Shown here piece after piece: positions 63,944 through 64,000 of a stretch of 64,000 bases of DNA. The stretch is from NCBI RefSeq assembly GCF_002909485.1, contig NZ_PPXG01000004.1, forward strand, positions 372,001 to 436,000, given 5' to 3'. A model generated the notes under the pieces. That model ran no database searches and was not told the origin of the DNA. It was given only the letters and a program-made list of their open reading frames with translations. This DNA is from Stutzerimonas stutzeri (GTDB lineage Bacteria > Pseudomonadota > Gammaproteobacteria > Pseudomonadales > Pseudomonadaceae). The position numbers were made by a program, and so were the translations under genes. Every line of letters starts with the position of its first letter. Position 1 is the first letter of the stretch.

Positions 63944-64000
63944 TCACTCGAACTGCTCGAGCCGCTGGCGATCGAGGATGGTGATCTGCCGACCTTCCTG
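63944..64000 (-). CDS. C-terminal end of a Crp/Fnr-family regulator (probably Dnr type)
   Basis: Only the last 18 codons and the stop are inside the window; the gene continues beyond 64000. The visible peptide ends GRQITILDRQRLEQFE, the usual end of Crp/Fnr-class regulators of the Dnr/NnrR type (a beta-wing followed by a short helix). Its position beside nor and nir genes fits dnr, the NO-sensing activator that would bind the DNR boxes found across this window. Identity is inferred from a very short piece. Confidence 0.65.
   Translation of the reverse strand, partial: QEGRQITILDRQRLEQFE

Overview
The window reads as a chromosome segment of a denitrifying gamma-proteobacterium of the Pseudomonas stutzeri (Stutzerimonas) type. 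It has high GC, Pseudomonas-style REP repeats, a katB-ankB pair, a phhABC-phhR phenylalanine locus, and the contiguous nos-nir-nor supercluster known from P. stutzeri. NosZ, NirS, NirM, NorB and NorC were recognised directly from their protein sequences. No rRNA, tRNA, CRISPR array, insertion sequence or prophage was seen.

Left part (1-32.8 kb), mostly general metabolism. After the 3' end of a CNNM/CorC-like CBS protein (1-564) comes a tightly overlapping six-gene operon (997-7148): a 2OG-Fe(II) oxygenase, a VOC-fold protein, and a BMP-type ABC importer (binding protein, double ATPase, two permeases), probably for a nucleoside or purine-like compound. Next are a small exported protein, a periplasmic-sensor diguanylate cyclase, a NYN-domain protein, a cold-shock/DUF1294 fusion, a 110-bp tandem REP array, a PhnA-like zinc protein, a YciA-type thioesterase, a cytochrome c4-like protein, codBA (cytosine uptake and deamination), katB-ankB, cyanase, a PhyH-type dioxygenase, phhABC with divergent phhR, a second array of the same REP family in the opposite orientation, an L-serine deaminase, a thioredoxin-reductase-like flavoprotein, two tandem orphan TRAP binding proteins with duplicated leaders, and several small or single genes.

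Right part (33.0-64.0 kb), denitrification. nosRZDFYL-tatE (N2O reductase, its maturation and electron supply) is followed by nnrS, an SDR gene, an HPP-CBS membrane protein and a LysR regulator. On the minus strand follow nirJ-nirE-nirN (heme d1 synthesis) and nirQ-nirO-nirP. On the plus strand are nirSTB, nirMCFDLGH (cytochrome cd1, its electron donors and heme d1 synthesis) and norCB-norD (NO reductase). The window ends in a small zinc-ribbon membrane protein and the C-terminus of a Crp/Fnr-family regulator, probably a Dnr.

FNR/DNR-type palindromes (TTGAT-N4-ATCAA or near matches) stand before nosR, nnrS, nirJ, nirQ, nirS, nirM and norC. This suggests one oxygen/NO-responsive regulon that turns on nitrite, NO and N2O reduction together. 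A similar half-degenerate site precedes a glycine-zipper gene at 30.5 kb.
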